Assembly: GCF_021646545.1 (NCBI RefSeq) | Contig: NZ_JAKIRP010000005.1 | Location: forward strand, 310,001-374,000 | From: Chitinophaga filiformis | Lineage (GTDB): Bacteria; Bacteroidota; Bacteroidia; Chitinophagales; Chitinophagaceae | DNA length: 64,000 nt | Direction of reading: 5' to 3' | Shown: piece by piece, positions 62,520 to 64,000 of the stretch | How the letters are laid out: each line of letters begins with the position of its first letter | Numbering within the stretch: position 1 is the stretch's first letter | Program-made: the position numbers and the translations under genes | Notes under the pieces: generated by a model | Told to the model about the DNA's origin: nothing | Seen by the model: the letters and a program-made list of their open reading frames with translations, nothing else | Databases searched by the model: none

Positions 62520-63446
62520 ATGGCCATTTTCAGAATACATCATGTTACCAGGTACGAGTACGACAGACCGGTTAAAGAAAGCGTAAATGAGATCAAGATC
62601 TTCCCGTTCAAATGTCCGGAGCAGGAAATACTCCAGCATGACCTGCTGATCACTGGTCAGCCTGATATACAGACCTTTACTGACTACTGGGGGAATAAAT
62701 CAGGCAACTTCAATCTGCTGCCTCCGCATAAAGTGCTCACCATAGAAAGTAAGCTGCTGGTACGTACTACAGCCTCTTCACAGTTGCAGATCAACTTCCA
62801 TTCTACTTTCGAGCAGCTGCAGGAAGAGATGGAAGGCCAGCTGCTGTTACTGGAACTGGCTCAACCCGATGTAATAAAGACGCAGAGCGCGATCAACAAT
62901 ATCATTACGGTAATAAAGCAGCCAGGCAAGAGCGTGGCTGCTGTTACTGAACATTGCAGTGAATATATCTTTAAGAATTTCAAGTACCTGAAAGGGATCA
63001 CCAATATCGAGACAACGGTAGATGAGATATTGCAACACCGGGCAGGTGTTTGCCAGGACTTTGCGCATATTATGCTACATATACTCCGTTCCTGCCGCAT
63101 TCCCTGCCGTTATGTAAGCGGGTATATCTGTCCCAATAAGGATGGTATGCGTGGTGAAGGCGCCACCCATGCCTGGGTGGAAGCCTGGATACCCGGATAT
63201 GGCTGGGCAGGCATTGACCCGACCAACAATATCTGGGTCACCAACAAACATGTGAAACTGTCTGTGGGAAGACACTTCAATGATTGCAGTCCCGTGAAAG
63301 GCACCTTCAAAGGGCCCGCGAAACAAAAGCTGTCTGTATTCGTAGCGGTAGGCTATGAAGATGGCAATGTATTCGAAGAAACCAATGATGTATATCTCCA
63401 CGGGGAGGTAGCAACAATGGACGACAATTCCGAAGGACAGCAATAA
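62520..63446 (+). CDS. Transglutaminase-like cysteine peptidase family protein
   Basis: Predicted 308-residue protein. The N-terminal domain (1-100) is a bacterial transglutaminase-type beta sandwich (HHVTRYEYDRPVKESVNEIK). The core has the Cys-His-Asp triad: Cys in HRAGVCQDFAHIML (near residue 179), His in GEGATHAWVEAWIPG (near 219), and Asp in WAGIDPTNNIW (near 235). Such proteins, with the ATP-grasp and alpha-E partners, are proposed to make or cut peptide-like amide bonds. The stop codon lies inside a palindrome shared with the convergent permease gene. Confidence 0.95.
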   Translation: MAIFRIHHVTRYEYDRPVKESVNEIKIFPFKCPEQEILQHDLLITGQPDIQTFTDYWGNKSGNFNLLPPHKVLTIESKLLVRTTASSQLQINFHSTFEQLQEEMEGQLLLLELAQPDVIKTQSAINNIITVIKQPGKSVAAVTEHCSEYIFKNFKYLKGITNIETTVDEILQHRAGVCQDFAHIMLHILRSCRIPCRYVSGYICPNKDGMRGEGATHAWVEAWIPGYGWAGIDPTNNIWVTNKHVKLSVGRHFNDCSPVKGTFKGPAKQKLSVFVAVGYEDGNVFEETNDVYLHGEVATMDDNSEGQQ

Positions 63447-63459
63447 GTCACGACTTATT
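63442..63459. repeat. Palindrome across two convergent stop codons
   Basis: AATAAGTC-AC-GACTTATT is a perfect 8-bp inverted repeat with a 2-nt centre. It contains the TAA of the transglutaminase-like gene (plus) and the stop codon of the permease gene (minus). There is no T run, so it is a weak terminator at best. Confidence 0.5.
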
Positions 63460-64000
63460 CCGCCATACAAAATAGTAGACCGGTATTCCCAATAATACGA
63501 TGCCCAATCCGGGCCACGTATACATAGGTTTATAGACCAATAGCGCCAGGCAAATAGTGGCGGCGGATACTATGTACAATAAAGGCAATAGAGGGTATCC
63601 AAACGCCTTATATGGCCTTGGCAGATCGGGCCTTGTGCGACGTAACCTGAAGATGCCTGCAATAGTCAGAATATAAAAGATGAGCACTACAAAGATCACA
63701 TAGTCGAGCAGCTGACCGTATTTGCCGCTGAGACACAGGATAGATGCCCAAATGCATTGTATCCACAGCGCTTTTCCCGGAACAGCGTTTTTGTTCAATG
63801 TGGCCAGTTGTTTGAAGAATACGCCATCCTTCGCCATGGTATAACATACGCGGGCGCCGGACAGTATAAGTCCGTTGTTACAGCCGAAAGTGGACACCAT
63901 CAGCAGGCCAGCAATGATATAAGTACCCCTGGTACCGAATATCTTTACAGCCGCTGCCACTCCTACCCTTTCATTCTCTGCAAAGGCAATTTCCTTCAGT
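63448..64000 (-). CDS. APC-family amino-acid permease, C-terminal part
   Basis: The minus frame is open from 64000 to the stop at 63448, so the N-terminus is beyond the window; the first in-frame ATG at 63960 is internal. The visible 184 residues include FGTRGTYIIAGLLMVSTFGC, TMAKDGVFFKQLATLNKN, and the membrane segments LLDYVIFVVLIFYILTIAGI and YIVSAATICLALLVYKPMYT, which match the last helices of APC amino-acid transporters. The text FRLRRTRPDLPRPYKAFGYP is typical of the family. Substrate unknown. Confidence 0.9.
   Translation of the reverse strand, partial: LKEIAFAENERVGVAAAVKIFGTRGTYIIAGLLMVSTFGCNNGLILSGARVCYTMAKDGVFFKQLATLNKNAVPGKALWIQCIWASILCLSGKYGQLLDYVIFVVLIFYILTIAGIFRLRRTRPDLPRPYKAFGYPLLPLLYIVSAATICLALLVYKPMYTWPGLGIVLLGIPVYYFVWRNKS

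Noticed and set aside
1..64000. CRISPR arrays, tRNA and rRNA genes, complete insertion sequences
   Set aside because: None was recognised by eye; the only regular repeat is the small-gene array, whose units are coding.

Overview
The window is chromosomal DNA of a Bacteroidota bacterium, most likely a Chitinophaga-type member of the Chitinophagaceae. Signs in the sequence are two SusC/SusD pairs, an ECF sigma/FecR/SusC/SusD cascade, three secreted proteins ending in type IX secretion (T9SS) sorting domains, a GH19 chitinase with chitin-binding modules, large hybrid histidine kinases and TAnnTTTG-type promoter elements. No rRNA, tRNA, CRISPR array or complete insertion sequence was seen.

Layout. 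1-6479: a polysaccharide-utilisation locus with the 3' end of a GH31 glycosidase, SusC, SusD and a surface lipoprotein, closed by two strong terminators. 6699-8202: an AT-rich cassette with a DUF6934-like protein and a tandem array of four intact paralogous small genes plus a fifth remnant. This is the best candidate for an undescribed system. 8213-15196: secreted carbohydrate-active proteins, namely an SGNH esterase with three CBM6 modules, a small lipoprotein, a GH19 chitinase and an alpha/beta hydrolase. 15319-17642: a PAS histidine kinase followed by a response regulator fused to a CRP-type DNA-binding module. 18208-20071: a MauE-like membrane protein, a tiny exported two-cysteine protein and an anchored protein, probably one operon. 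20065-26514 (minus): SusD, STN-SusC, FecR and an ECF sigma factor whose region 4 looks degenerate.

26651-32842 (minus): RmuC, a basic secretory protein-type peptidase, a CHASE3/GAF hybrid kinase with three receiver domains and a free receiver protein. 33144-33749: an outer-membrane beta-barrel protein. 33840-37803 (minus): 4-hydroxyproline 2-epimerase, a FAD-dependent D-amino-acid dehydrogenase and a DUF885 peptidase separated by 8 nt each, consistent with use of hydroxyproline-rich peptides. 38051-41665: a 1204-residue multi-PAS hybrid kinase, convergent with a MacB/FtsX-type permease. 44180-45921: a nucleoside deaminase and small unknown genes, followed by two inverted perfect DnaA-box sequences.

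46036-53980 (minus) is an AT-rich island of small, mostly unrelated genes resembling polymorphic-toxin immunity proteins. It contains one gene split by an in-frame TGA and several gene remnants, but no toxin. 54149-58951: a secreted metallopeptidase with a beta-helix and a TonB-dependent siderophore-type receptor. 59221-59895: an orphan OmpR-type regulator. 60102-63446: the conserved trio of circularly permuted ATP-grasp, alpha-E and transglutaminase-like proteins. The window ends inside an amino-acid permease (63448 onward, minus).

The main theme is an environmental polymer degrader: export or surface display of glycosidases, esterases and peptidases, uptake by TonB-dependent porins, and many sensory kinases. 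It is interrupted by two AT-rich accessory segments (about 6.65-8.2 kb and 46-54 kb) that look acquired or fast-evolving. All identifications are from reading translated sequence and recalled family signatures; no searches were run.
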